Shown piece by piece: positions 33,722 to 40,934 of a DNA stretch of 42,082 bases. The translations under genes and the position numbers were made by a program. The first letter of the stretch is position 1; each line of letters opens with the position of its first letter. The stretch lies in the NCBI GenBank assembly GCA_017446055.1, contig JAFSRQ010000025.1, positions 1 to 42,082 of the forward strand. The letters run 5' to 3'. The notes beneath the pieces were generated by a model. That model did not search any database. It was not told where the DNA came from and was given only the letters and a program-made list of their open reading frames with translations. The stretch comes from Synergistaceae bacterium (GTDB taxonomy: Bacteria; Synergistota; Synergistia; Synergistales; Aminobacteriaceae).

Positions 33722-34363
33722 ATGATGATACGAAAAATTCTGTCAGCAATAATATTAGTCCTGATGTCGTGCGCGGGTTCATACGGTGAAATCACAAAGC
33801 AGACTGTCGAAACAGCGTTCACGAGAATAGCAAAGGCTGACGGCTTCAAGGCAGTCCCGGTGAATTATGAGAATGACAGCTCGCCAAATGCCTGGGTGGC
33901 GTTCAAGTCGAAGGACGATTACAGCATTCACGTAACTACAGGGCTGATGAAGATACTGAACACTGAAGACGAGATGGCCGGGGTCTGGGGACATGAGATA
34001 GGCCACGTAAGATTAGGGCATTACACGAAAGGAATGCTGCGCAATGTAGGCTGGAATGTCGCCGGAAAGATTCTAGAACGCAAGACAGGCAAAATAGCTC
34101 AGACCGCAGGCAACATCGGCATGAACCTAGCGGAAAACGGCTTCAGCAGGAGGCAGGAGACACAATCGGACGAATACGGCGTGAAGCTCCTCGTGAAGGC
34201 TGGCTATAACCCTATGGGACTGTACAACGCTATGAAGGCGTTCAAGGATAACGGCTACGGCTCACAGTCAGGAATCGTAAACTGGTTCAGCTCGCACCCC
34301 GCTACGGATGACAGGCTGAAGAATCTTGCGGCATTCGCGGAAAAATACAGGAAGGCAAGGTGA
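33722..34363 (+). CDS. Exported M48-family metallopeptidase (copy 1)
   Basis: 213 residues with a signal peptide (ILSAIILVLMSCAGSYG). The zinc site HEIGH is at 91-95 in WGHEIGHVRLGHY, and the third ligand region RRQETQSDEYGVKLL is present. The C-terminal SSHPATDDRL motif is typical of M48/BepA-like periplasmic peptidases. It lacks the membrane helices of HtpX and the TPR tail of BepA, so it is a compact envelope protease, perhaps in outer-membrane protein quality control. A lipobox-like MSC is present but the context is weak. It is followed after seven bases by a paralogue. Confidence 0.87.
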   Translation: MMIRKILSAIILVLMSCAGSYGEITKQTVETAFTRIAKADGFKAVPVNYENDSSPNAWVAFKSKDDYSIHVTTGLMKILNTEDEMAGVWGHEIGHVRLGHYTKGMLRNVGWNVAGKILERKTGKIAQTAGNIGMNLAENGFSRRQETQSDEYGVKLLVKAGYNPMGLYNAMKAFKDNGYGSQSGIVNWFSSHPATDDRLKNLAAFAEKYRKAR

Positions 34364-34370
34364 TTGTTAC

Positions 34371-35069
34371 ATGCGTAAATTTCTGGCGGCGTTGATGTTT
34401 GTGATGGTTTCATGTTCGTGCGCATCTGCTGAAATCTCGAAGGACATTGTTGCGTCTGCGTGGAAGAAAATTGCGAAGGCTGACGGCTTCCGTGAAGTTC
34501 CCATAAACTACGAGAACCAAGACTCACCAAACGCTTGGGTGAAGTTCCAGTCCGGGAGTAATTACAGCGTCCACGTTACCACGGGACTCATGAGGATACT
34601 CAACGCAGAGGACGAAATAGCCGGGGTGTTGGGACACGAAATCGGCCATGTCAGGCTGGGGCATTACGGGCAGGATGTCAGCCGCGCTTTAGGCTGGAAC
34701 GTACTCGGCTACATGCTGGGCAGGATTGGCGGCTTGGGGGGAATTGCTGCACAGACGGCAGGGAAGATAGGTGCTAATCTCATAGAGAGCGGCTTTTCAC
34801 GAGAGCAGGAAGTTGAAGCTGATGATTACGGTACTGAACTTCTCAAGAAAGCAGGCTATGACCCTTACGGACTGTACCGGGCAATGAAGGCTTTTGCTGA
34901 CAACAAATATATCACTCAGCCTGACGGTTTCAACTCACATCCGCCGACAGAGAGAAGGCTTCAGCATCTCCAGGAGAAAGCCAAAGAAGTGAAAGCGAGC
35001 AAAGTAATCAAATCGTCAGCAAGAAACCCACGCAAAGCAAAACACGGAGAAAGTGAAGGTAACAGGTGA
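34371..35069 (+). CDS. Exported M48-family metallopeptidase (copy 2)
   Basis: 232 residues from ATG at 34371. The signal peptide is KFLAALMFVMVSCSCASA. HEIGH is at 89-93, the third ligand stretch is REQEVEADDYGTELL, and the family SHPPTERRLQHL is present. About half of the residues match copy 1 by eye. It is longer at the C terminus, ending in a Lys/Arg-rich tail (VIKSSARNPRKAKHGES) that could bind membrane or nucleic acid. The start lies seven bases after copy 1's stop, so the two are cotranscribed. Confidence 0.87.
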   Translation: MRKFLAALMFVMVSCSCASAEISKDIVASAWKKIAKADGFREVPINYENQDSPNAWVKFQSGSNYSVHVTTGLMRILNAEDEIAGVLGHEIGHVRLGHYGQDVSRALGWNVLGYMLGRIGGLGGIAAQTAGKIGANLIESGFSREQEVEADDYGTELLKKAGYDPYGLYRAMKAFADNKYITQPDGFNSHPPTERRLQHLQEKAKEVKASKVIKSSARNPRKAKHGESEGNR

Positions 35070-35127
35070 GATTGCGCCGGGTCAGAATGTGGCATAGGCA
35101 TTAACGAACATACGGTTAACATTTTCG

Positions 35128-35160
35128 GCTCTCTCTGCAATATGAGGGGGCTTTGTTTTT
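35128..35160 (+). terminator. Intrinsic terminator after the M48 genes
   Basis: Stem GCTCTCTC / GAGGGGGC (G-U pairs included) with an eight-base loop, then TTTGTTTTT. The next promoter begins at its last base. Confidence 0.78.
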
Positions 35161-35168
35161 GCTATAAT
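35160..35168 (+). promoter_or_regulatory. Extended -10 promoter (TGCTATAAT) of the five-gene run
   Basis: TGCTATAAT lies 44 bases upstream of the TTG start. The stretch is packed directly against the preceding terminator, and no -35 is seen. Confidence 0.55.
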
Positions 35169-35212
35169 ACGGGAAAATCACACTACAATAAACATAAAGC
35201 AGGTGAAAGATT

Positions 35213-36058
35213 TTGTCCTCTTCACGAATCAGGCCGGTAATAATTGCCGCGTTTGTGCTGTTGCTTGCGCATACTTCATACGGTGCAGAAAGGCTCTCAG
35301 TTCGTCCCGGCGGAGTGATACTTGAGGGAGCGCGTTCGTACAGGGGTGCGGTGATGGCGGCATACCAGAAGGCATATGCGATGAATTTCGAGATATGGAG
35401 ACCTTCTGACCTGCCCGCAGGATGGTACGCAACGTTTGACGGCTTCCCGGTCGCACAGATAGCCGAGAACAGGTGGGTATACGGCCAGTTAGGGCTTGAG
35501 GGTACGATTACTCCGACGAATATTCTTGTGGGCTCGGTGATACCGTCAAGGGTGCCGGGACTCGCGAGGATTGCGGCGGTCTGGAGCTTGGGCAAGAACA
35601 TGAACAGCCCCGAATTTCTCAGCATACGGGATAAGCGGGTCAACCGAATGGGCTGGCTTAACACTGAGTACGTCAGCACAATAATAGCCTGGCACACGAA
35701 CAATATCGGGATATATTTATGGCTTGGCGACAAGTGGAAGAAGTACGAGCCTCATCCGGGGGAATACACCTACCAGATGATAAAGCGCATAAGCCCCCGT
35801 GTAGCAGACGCACTCCGCCGCAACAACGCATACTATTACGGCAGCGAGCCTCTAGAAGTGGCAGACCTTGCGCGGCAGTGGGGATATATCTGGGCAGGCC
35901 GGGTAATTCTGGAGAGCCTCAGAGCATACGGCCATGACGGCGGCCACGATTCCCAGTCAACAGTAACATCACTACGCGACAATTCCGGCACAACGACTGA
36001 GACCCCCACAACCCCGCAGGAACCCTCCCGCAACGGCGGACAATGGGACGTTGATTAG
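35213..36058 (+). CDS. Exported protein of unknown function
   Basis: 281 residues from TTG, with AGGTGA upstream. The signal peptide is PVIIAAFVLLLAHTSYGA. The body is Trp/Tyr-rich with no family I recognise; segments such as PAGWYATFDGFPVAQ and SIRDKRVNRMGWLNTEYVS look globular. The tail is low-complexity Thr/Pro/Ser (TTTETPTTPQEPS). It is the first gene of a tight run: the next ATG is two bases after its stop. Confidence 0.7.
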   Translation: MSSSRIRPVIIAAFVLLLAHTSYGAERLSVRPGGVILEGARSYRGAVMAAYQKAYAMNFEIWRPSDLPAGWYATFDGFPVAQIAENRWVYGQLGLEGTITPTNILVGSVIPSRVPGLARIAAVWSLGKNMNSPEFLSIRDKRVNRMGWLNTEYVSTIIAWHTNNIGIYLWLGDKWKKYEPHPGEYTYQMIKRISPRVADALRRNNAYYYGSEPLEVADLARQWGYIWAGRVILESLRAYGHDGGHDSQSTVTSLRDNSGTTTETPTTPQEPSRNGGQWDVD

Positions 36059-36060
36059 CC

Positions 36061-36915
36061 ATGTATGACGAGAGAATATCGCATCTCCTCAATGACGCGT
36101 GGAACAGTCCCACAAGCAAGAAGGCACTCTCATTAGCCCGAAAAGTGCTGACCATATCCCCCGCAAACACTGAGGCACTGATCATCACAGCCGACAATAC
36201 AGACGATGACGCTGAACGTAGGAGTACCCTTCTGCGAGCGTTAGAGTCCCTGAACGATGAGAATAACTATCAGCCCGGCGAAAAGGAAGAGTTATCCTTC
36301 TCCGTGAATTACCGTCTGGCATATACATATTTCATGATGAGGAATTTCCCGGAAATGCTTGCGTCCTGCGAGGCGGCCATGAATGCGCTTGATGACCCCG
36401 ACAGTGAGGAAGATACAGCGTCCCTGCATTACCGTGCGCTAATAGGGCTTGGACAGTGGCAGAAGATACTTGCGCTAACGATGAAGGACGAGACACACGG
36501 GCTAGCCTGGGGGTATTCGCGAATGATAGCGGCATGGATGACGGGAGGAGGCCGGGCGTTGTGCGCAAAAATGTTCTGGGACGCTCTGATTATTGCGCCT
36601 GATGTGCCTTTCTACATGCTGGGATATTACAGTGAGCCGGATGACGGTGAAGAACATGATGATTTCGACTTTGCCCTGATGTACTATGACATATTGCAGA
36701 CCTCAGAAGATTTCCGTGAATGGTTCACGCGTGGGACGATATTGTTCGGTTTGCTGACGAATCGCTTTGACGGCCGGGAGCGTGAGTATATGCTTGACGT
36801 ACTTGACACTGTCGGCGGCTATGATGATTACGAGAGAATGAGCGGTATATTGCTTGAGGCCGATGATGAGTCAGTGATTGAGGCTCTTGCGGCTAACAAA
36901 TGTTTATCTGACTAA
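36061..36915 (+). CDS. TPR-like helical repeat protein, unknown function
   Basis: 284 residues, no signal peptide, acidic. Alternating helices such as SKKALSLARKVLTISPANTEAL and YRLAYTYFMMRNFPEMLASCEAAM have the TPR spacing, and the C-terminal half is also helical. Probably a cytoplasmic protein-protein interaction scaffold. There is no strong ribosome site, and its ATG is two bases after the previous stop, so translation is likely coupled. The Lon-like protease gene follows after 11 bases, so it may act as an adaptor; this is only inference. Confidence 0.65.
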   Translation: MYDERISHLLNDAWNSPTSKKALSLARKVLTISPANTEALIITADNTDDDAERRSTLLRALESLNDENNYQPGEKEELSFSVNYRLAYTYFMMRNFPEMLASCEAAMNALDDPDSEEDTASLHYRALIGLGQWQKILALTMKDETHGLAWGYSRMIAAWMTGGGRALCAKMFWDALIIAPDVPFYMLGYYSEPDDGEEHDDFDFALMYYDILQTSEDFREWFTRGTILFGLLTNRFDGREREYMLDVLDTVGGYDDYERMSGILLEADDESVIEALAANKCLSD

Positions 36916-36926
36916 GGAGAGAAATA

Positions 36927-39401
36927 TTGACGATACAGAGACGAATTGCGCCAGAAAAGTTGAAGAGGATCAAGCCTTCTGAGACATGGAAAATCACAAC
37001 GACTGACGATATACCCCTCACGAAATCCCGCAGGCCAGAACCGCTAATCGGACAGGAACGGGCGTTTGAGGCAATGGAGTTCGGCTTGAGGGTTGACGGA
37101 CGCGGCTACAACATCTTCGTGGTCGGCCAGCCCGGAAGCGGACGTACAAGCTACATACTCGACCGCCTGCAAGACATGGCCGGGAAACTTCCTGCTCCTG
37201 ATGACTGGCTGTATCTCTACAATTTCGCCAGACCCGGAGAGCCGTTAGCTGTCTCAGTAGCAGCCGGGAAAGGCAAGCGTTTATCTGATGACCTCGATGA
37301 ACTCTTGAAGGACTTGAAGGCCGTAATCAGCCGTGCGTTTGAGCAGAGCCAGTACGAAGACACGAAAGCAAAGCACATCAAAGAGTTCCAAGAGAAAGCC
37401 GGGGCAATCATGGACAAGCTGAAGGCACGTGCGGAACGTGAACATTTTTCCCTGAAGCGCACTCCTCAAGGTTTCGTGAACATACCCCTCATCAAAGACA
37501 AGGACGAGGACGGCAACGAGATAACCCGCGAGCTTAAGCCGGAAGAGTACGAGGCACTTGACGACAAGACGCAGAAGAAGTACCAGGCCAAGAGCGAGAA
37601 GATTTCACAGCGCACGGTCTCAGGAATGCGTGAGATACGCGACATGGAGAAAGCCCTCAAGGATACCCTCAGCAAACTTGACGCGGAAATTTGCAGGTCA
37701 GCAATAGCTCCTGTGATGGATGACATTCGCGCGAAGTACCGTGAGAATGACGCGCTCCAGCGATGGTTTGACGCTATGACGGATGACGTGATCGAGAATT
37801 TCGGGGCGTTTGTTACGGCGGCAAGGGAGGAGAACGCAGAAGTCGACTTCACGCGGTATCAGGCAAATCTTTTCGTCAGCAATGACCCGCAGAAAGGTGC
37901 GCCCGTAATTCTGGAGAACAACCCGACGTACTACAACCTGTCCGGCCGGGTCGAATACGAGAGTCACCAGGGCTACCTGTACACGGACTTCCGGCGTATA
38001 TTGCCCGGAGCTTTCCACAAGGCCAACGGGGGATTTCTGGTGCTTGACGCGGAAAAGGTCTTGATGAACTTCATGAGCTGGGAGGCGGTCAAACGTATCC
38101 TGAGAACGGGCGAGGCATCAATCGAGAATCTCGGCGAACAGTACGGTGCGCTTCCCGTGTCATCACTGAGGCCGTCAGCAATCCCGATGAACGTGAAAAT
38201 CATCATGACCGGGACACCGTATATCTATGAGCTGTTACAGTACTATGATGCTGAGTTCGGAAAAATCTTCAAGGTCAAGGCCAGCTTCGATTACGACATG
38301 CCGCGAACAGCCAGCAATGAACGCAAAATGGCCCGCTACATCGCCGAATACGTCAGGCGCAAGAGTCTGAAACCGTTTGACGCTTCAGCACTGTCTGAGA
38401 TTGTCGAGTGGTCCGGGCGTGAGGCTGAAGACCAGTCGCTTTTGTCGGTTGACACTGGGAGACTCCGGGAATTGCTTACCGAGTCAAGCGCGTGGGCAGC
38501 TGGTGAGACGGTAACAGGGGCTGACGTTGTCCGGGCCATCGAACACAGGAATTACCGTCTCAGTCTTTACCGTGAGAAACTTGCGCGGGCGTTCAGGGAC
38601 GGAGTGATACGTGTTGACACTGACGGGGAAATTATCGGGCAGATTAACGGCCTCAGCGTGATAGATCTGGGGGATTACAGGTTCGGGCATCCGTCGAGAA
38701 TCACGGCAAACGTCTTCATGGGGCAGGAGGGAGTCGTGAACATTGAGCGCGAAGTCAAAATGACCGGGCCAATCCACAACAAGGGCTTGATGATACTCTC
38801 CAGCTACTTGGGACGGAAATACGCTCAGGATATGCCGCTGAGTCTGTCCGCGCACATAACGTTCGAGCAGAATTACTCCGGTATTGAGGGAGACAGCGCA
38901 TCGTCAACCGAGCTTTACTGCATACTGTCGGCACTCTCAGGACTCCCATTGAAGCAGGGGATTGCTGTTACGGGTTCTGTTGACCAGTTCGGGAACGTCC
39001 AGCCGATTGGGGGGGTCAACGAGAAGATCGAGGGTTTCTACGAGTACTGCAAGATTGCGGGTCTCACAGGTGAGCAGGGAGTCATGATTCCCGCGTCCAA
39101 CATGCGGCACTTGATGCTGAACGATGAAGTGATAGAGGCGGTGCGTGAAGGCAAGTTCTCTGTGTGGGCGGTGAGCGATATTGACGAGGGGCTTGAAATC
39201 CTCACAGGCACTCCGGCAGGAAAACCCCGCAAGGATGGCAGCTACAGCGAAAAGACAGTACACGGAAAAGTGAAAGCCCGCCTCCGTAAGATGCTGAGTG
39301 ACGGGATGAGGCTTGAGAAGAAATTTGCCCGGTCAACCCGCAAAAGGAAGAAGCCATCCCCGAAACCGTCAGACGAAACTTCACCCAATGACGAGAAATG
39401 A
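36927..39401 (+). CDS. Lon-like ATP-dependent protease (AAA_32/LonB-type)
   Basis: 824 residues from TTG, with AAGGAGAG upstream. The ATPase part has P-loop GQPGSGRT at 67-74 near the N terminus. A long helical insertion (about 120-300, Lys/Glu-rich) follows, then a second AAA segment with GGFLVLDAEKVL (Walker B-like). The C-terminal S16 protease domain has the Ser-Lys dyad S657 (EGDSASSTE) and K700 (GGVNEKIEG). The N-terminal Lon substrate domain is absent, as in this Lon-like subfamily. A Lys/Arg-rich tail ends the protein. It degrades damaged or regulatory proteins. Its stop overlaps the next start by four bases. Confidence 0.92.
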   Translation: MTIQRRIAPEKLKRIKPSETWKITTTDDIPLTKSRRPEPLIGQERAFEAMEFGLRVDGRGYNIFVVGQPGSGRTSYILDRLQDMAGKLPAPDDWLYLYNFARPGEPLAVSVAAGKGKRLSDDLDELLKDLKAVISRAFEQSQYEDTKAKHIKEFQEKAGAIMDKLKARAEREHFSLKRTPQGFVNIPLIKDKDEDGNEITRELKPEEYEALDDKTQKKYQAKSEKISQRTVSGMREIRDMEKALKDTLSKLDAEICRSAIAPVMDDIRAKYRENDALQRWFDAMTDDVIENFGAFVTAAREENAEVDFTRYQANLFVSNDPQKGAPVILENNPTYYNLSGRVEYESHQGYLYTDFRRILPGAFHKANGGFLVLDAEKVLMNFMSWEAVKRILRTGEASIENLGEQYGALPVSSLRPSAIPMNVKIIMTGTPYIYELLQYYDAEFGKIFKVKASFDYDMPRTASNERKMARYIAEYVRRKSLKPFDASALSEIVEWSGREAEDQSLLSVDTGRLRELLTESSAWAAGETVTGADVVRAIEHRNYRLSLYREKLARAFRDGVIRVDTDGEIIGQINGLSVIDLGDYRFGHPSRITANVFMGQEGVVNIEREVKMTGPIHNKGLMILSSYLGRKYAQDMPLSLSAHITFEQNYSGIEGDSASSTELYCILSALSGLPLKQGIAVTGSVDQFGNVQPIGGVNEKIEGFYEYCKIAGLTGEQGVMIPASNMRHLMLNDEVIEAVREGKFSVWAVSDIDEGLEILTGTPAGKPRKDGSYSEKTVHGKVKARLRKMLSDGMRLEKKFARSTRKRKKPSPKPSDETSPNDEK

Positions 39402-40063
39402 GCCGCGTAACAGAAATTCTTGACGCGCTGGAAGGCCAGTACCACAACGAACAATGCCCGCCCGAACTCGGACACCCTGAGCCGCTGGACGGGCTTATAC
39501 TCACCATCTTATCCCAGAACACCAACGACATTAACCGCGACAGGGCATTTGCGAATCTCAAGGCGCAATATCCCTCATGGCCGGACATAATCACTGCTGG
39601 CCCGGCAAAACTTGAGGACGCAATCAGGACGGCGGGACTCGCTCACACTAAGGCCGGGAGAATCATTGCGGTGCTGGAGCGTGTGTATTCTGACTTCGGG
39701 GAGTACTCGATACGGGGGCTTGCCGCTCATGGCCGGGAGTATATCCGGGAATACCTGCGGGCATTGCCGGGAGTCGGGGCTAAGACTGTCGCATGTACAT
39801 TGCTGTTTGACTTCAAGCTGCCTGCCTTCCCGGTCGACACCCACATAACCAGAATCTCACGCAGAACCGGGATTGCAGGGGAAAAATCCTCGCCGGAAGA
39901 AATCTCACGGATGCTTGAAGCTGTCGTGCCTGAGTCGCGGTGCTTGGGCGGCCATGTCAACATGATCGCTCACGGAAGGGCTGTGTGCCATCCGCAGAAG
40001 CCCGAATGCGAGGGCTGTGTGCTGTCGGAAATTTGCGGTTACAGGAGGAACAATGATGCTTAA
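39398..40063 (+). CDS. nth: Endonuclease III-type DNA glycosylase
   Basis: 221 residues of the HhH-GPD family, which excise oxidised bases and nick the abasic site. The helix-hairpin-helix is LPGVGAKTVACTLL, with the Lys of bifunctional enzymes. The catalytic Asp is in FPVDTHITRISRR, and the [4Fe-4S] cluster Cys pattern is C-x6-C-x2-C-x5-C (CHPQKPECEGCVLSEIC). SQNTND replaces the E. coli SQQATD, so substrate preference may differ from classic Nth. The ATG overlaps the protease stop (ATGA). Confidence 0.9.
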   Translation: MSRVTEILDALEGQYHNEQCPPELGHPEPLDGLILTILSQNTNDINRDRAFANLKAQYPSWPDIITAGPAKLEDAIRTAGLAHTKAGRIIAVLERVYSDFGEYSIRGLAAHGREYIREYLRALPGVGAKTVACTLLFDFKLPAFPVDTHITRISRRTGIAGEKSSPEEISRMLEAVVPESRCLGGHVNMIAHGRAVCHPQKPECEGCVLSEICGYRRNNDA

Positions 40064-40721
40064 GATTTTGTTACTTACTATGATACTTGCCTCGCCTGCT
40101 TTTGCTGACTACAGCGAGTCCCCCGGATGGGTAGCGGGGCTCAAGGCGGCGGAAAACACAACCCAGCTCGCGATAGTCTCCGGGACTCACGGCTCAAGCG
40201 CACGCTTCTCATTCCACGAGAAAGACAGCTCCGGAACCTGGCGCGAAATAGTCTCCTGCCCTGCGTACATCGGCAAAAAGGGCTGGGGCAAATCACGCGA
40301 GGGCGACATGAAGAGTCCCGCAGGCGTGTACACGTTCACTGAGGCATTCGGCATTCTCCCGGATCCGGGCTGTGAGATGGGATATTTGCAGGTTGACGGC
40401 TCGCACTACTGGGTGGGCGACTCGAACTCTGGCCGCTACAACACGATGGTATCCACGCGGGAATATGACTCGTTCAGCAGGAAGGACAGCGAACACATCA
40501 CCGACTACGAGACCGCCTACAAGTACTGCCTCAACATCAGCTACAACGAGAGCGGGACTCCCGGAAGAGGCTCGGCGATATTCCTTCACTGCCAGACCAA
40601 GAATCACTTCACGGCCGGGTGCGTGGCAATCCCGGAGGATGACATGAGGGAAGTCTTGCGTCATGTGAAGCAGGGCTGTGTTGTAGTGATGGACTCGCAC
40701 AAGAAGATAACGAAATATTAG
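40053..40721 (+). CDS. Exported L,D-transpeptidase (YkuD family)
   Basis: 222 residues from ATG at 40053, with AGGAGG upstream, overlapping nth by 11 bases. The signal peptide is KILLLTMILASPAFA. The catalytic motif is IFLH-x10-GCVAIP with H179 and C190 (HFTAGCVAIPEDDM). The leading KSPAGVYTFTEAFG motif, shared by YkuD/ErfK proteins, is present. It should form or edit 3-3 cross-links, or attach proteins to peptidoglycan. The usual SHGC reads TAGC, as in a known branch of the family. Last gene of the run. Confidence 0.87.
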   Translation: MMLKILLLTMILASPAFADYSESPGWVAGLKAAENTTQLAIVSGTHGSSARFSFHEKDSSGTWREIVSCPAYIGKKGWGKSREGDMKSPAGVYTFTEAFGILPDPGCEMGYLQVDGSHYWVGDSNSGRYNTMVSTREYDSFSRKDSEHITDYETAYKYCLNISYNESGTPGRGSAIFLHCQTKNHFTAGCVAIPEDDMREVLRHVKQGCVVVMDSHKKITKY

Positions 40722-40730
40722 GCGTGAAAA

Positions 40731-40764
40731 AAGGGGAGCGCGTGAACGAGCAAAAACTCCCCTT
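40731..40764 (-). terminator. Intrinsic terminator of the small-peptide gene
   Basis: An eight-pair stem AAGGGGAG / CTCCCCTT with an 18-base loop. Read on the minus strand it is followed by six T. It sits in the convergent gap and may also hold back plus-strand transcripts. Confidence 0.75.
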
Positions 40765-40772
40765 CCGTTCTG

Positions 40773-40916
40773 CTAGTAGATTGATGTGATCGGTATTCTC
40801 GGCGTCGTGTAATGCCCACCTGTGTCTGAACCTCCGCTGGTCGTGATTACGTCCTCGCTATCGAACTCGATTACCTCAAGCTCTGGTGCTGTGTACTCTC
40901 TCTTCTCACTCTTCAT
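40773..40916 (-). CDS. 47-residue peptide (YTAPELEVIEFDSEDVITTSGG type)
   Basis: ATG at 40916, with GGAGGTGA eight bases upstream; TAG at 40773-40775. The leader half is Lys/Glu-rich then acidic (KREYTAPELEVIEFDSEDV). The tail is Gly/Ser/Thr/Pro-rich (TTSGGSDTGGHYTTPRIPIT). Short peptides of the form Y-x-x-P-x-x-E-V-x-x-F-x-x-E-D-V-I-T-T-S occur widely in gut bacteria and, as I recall, carry no agreed function. The leader-plus-small-residue-core look would suit a RiPP precursor or an export-linked peptide. No modifying enzyme is visible here. It lies 18 bases downstream of a large surface-type protein gene and shares its transcript. Confidence 0.78.
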   Translation of the reverse strand: MKSEKREYTAPELEVIEFDSEDVITTSGGSDTGGHYTTPRIPITSIY

Positions 40917-40934
40917 GTCTCTCACCTCCCCTGC

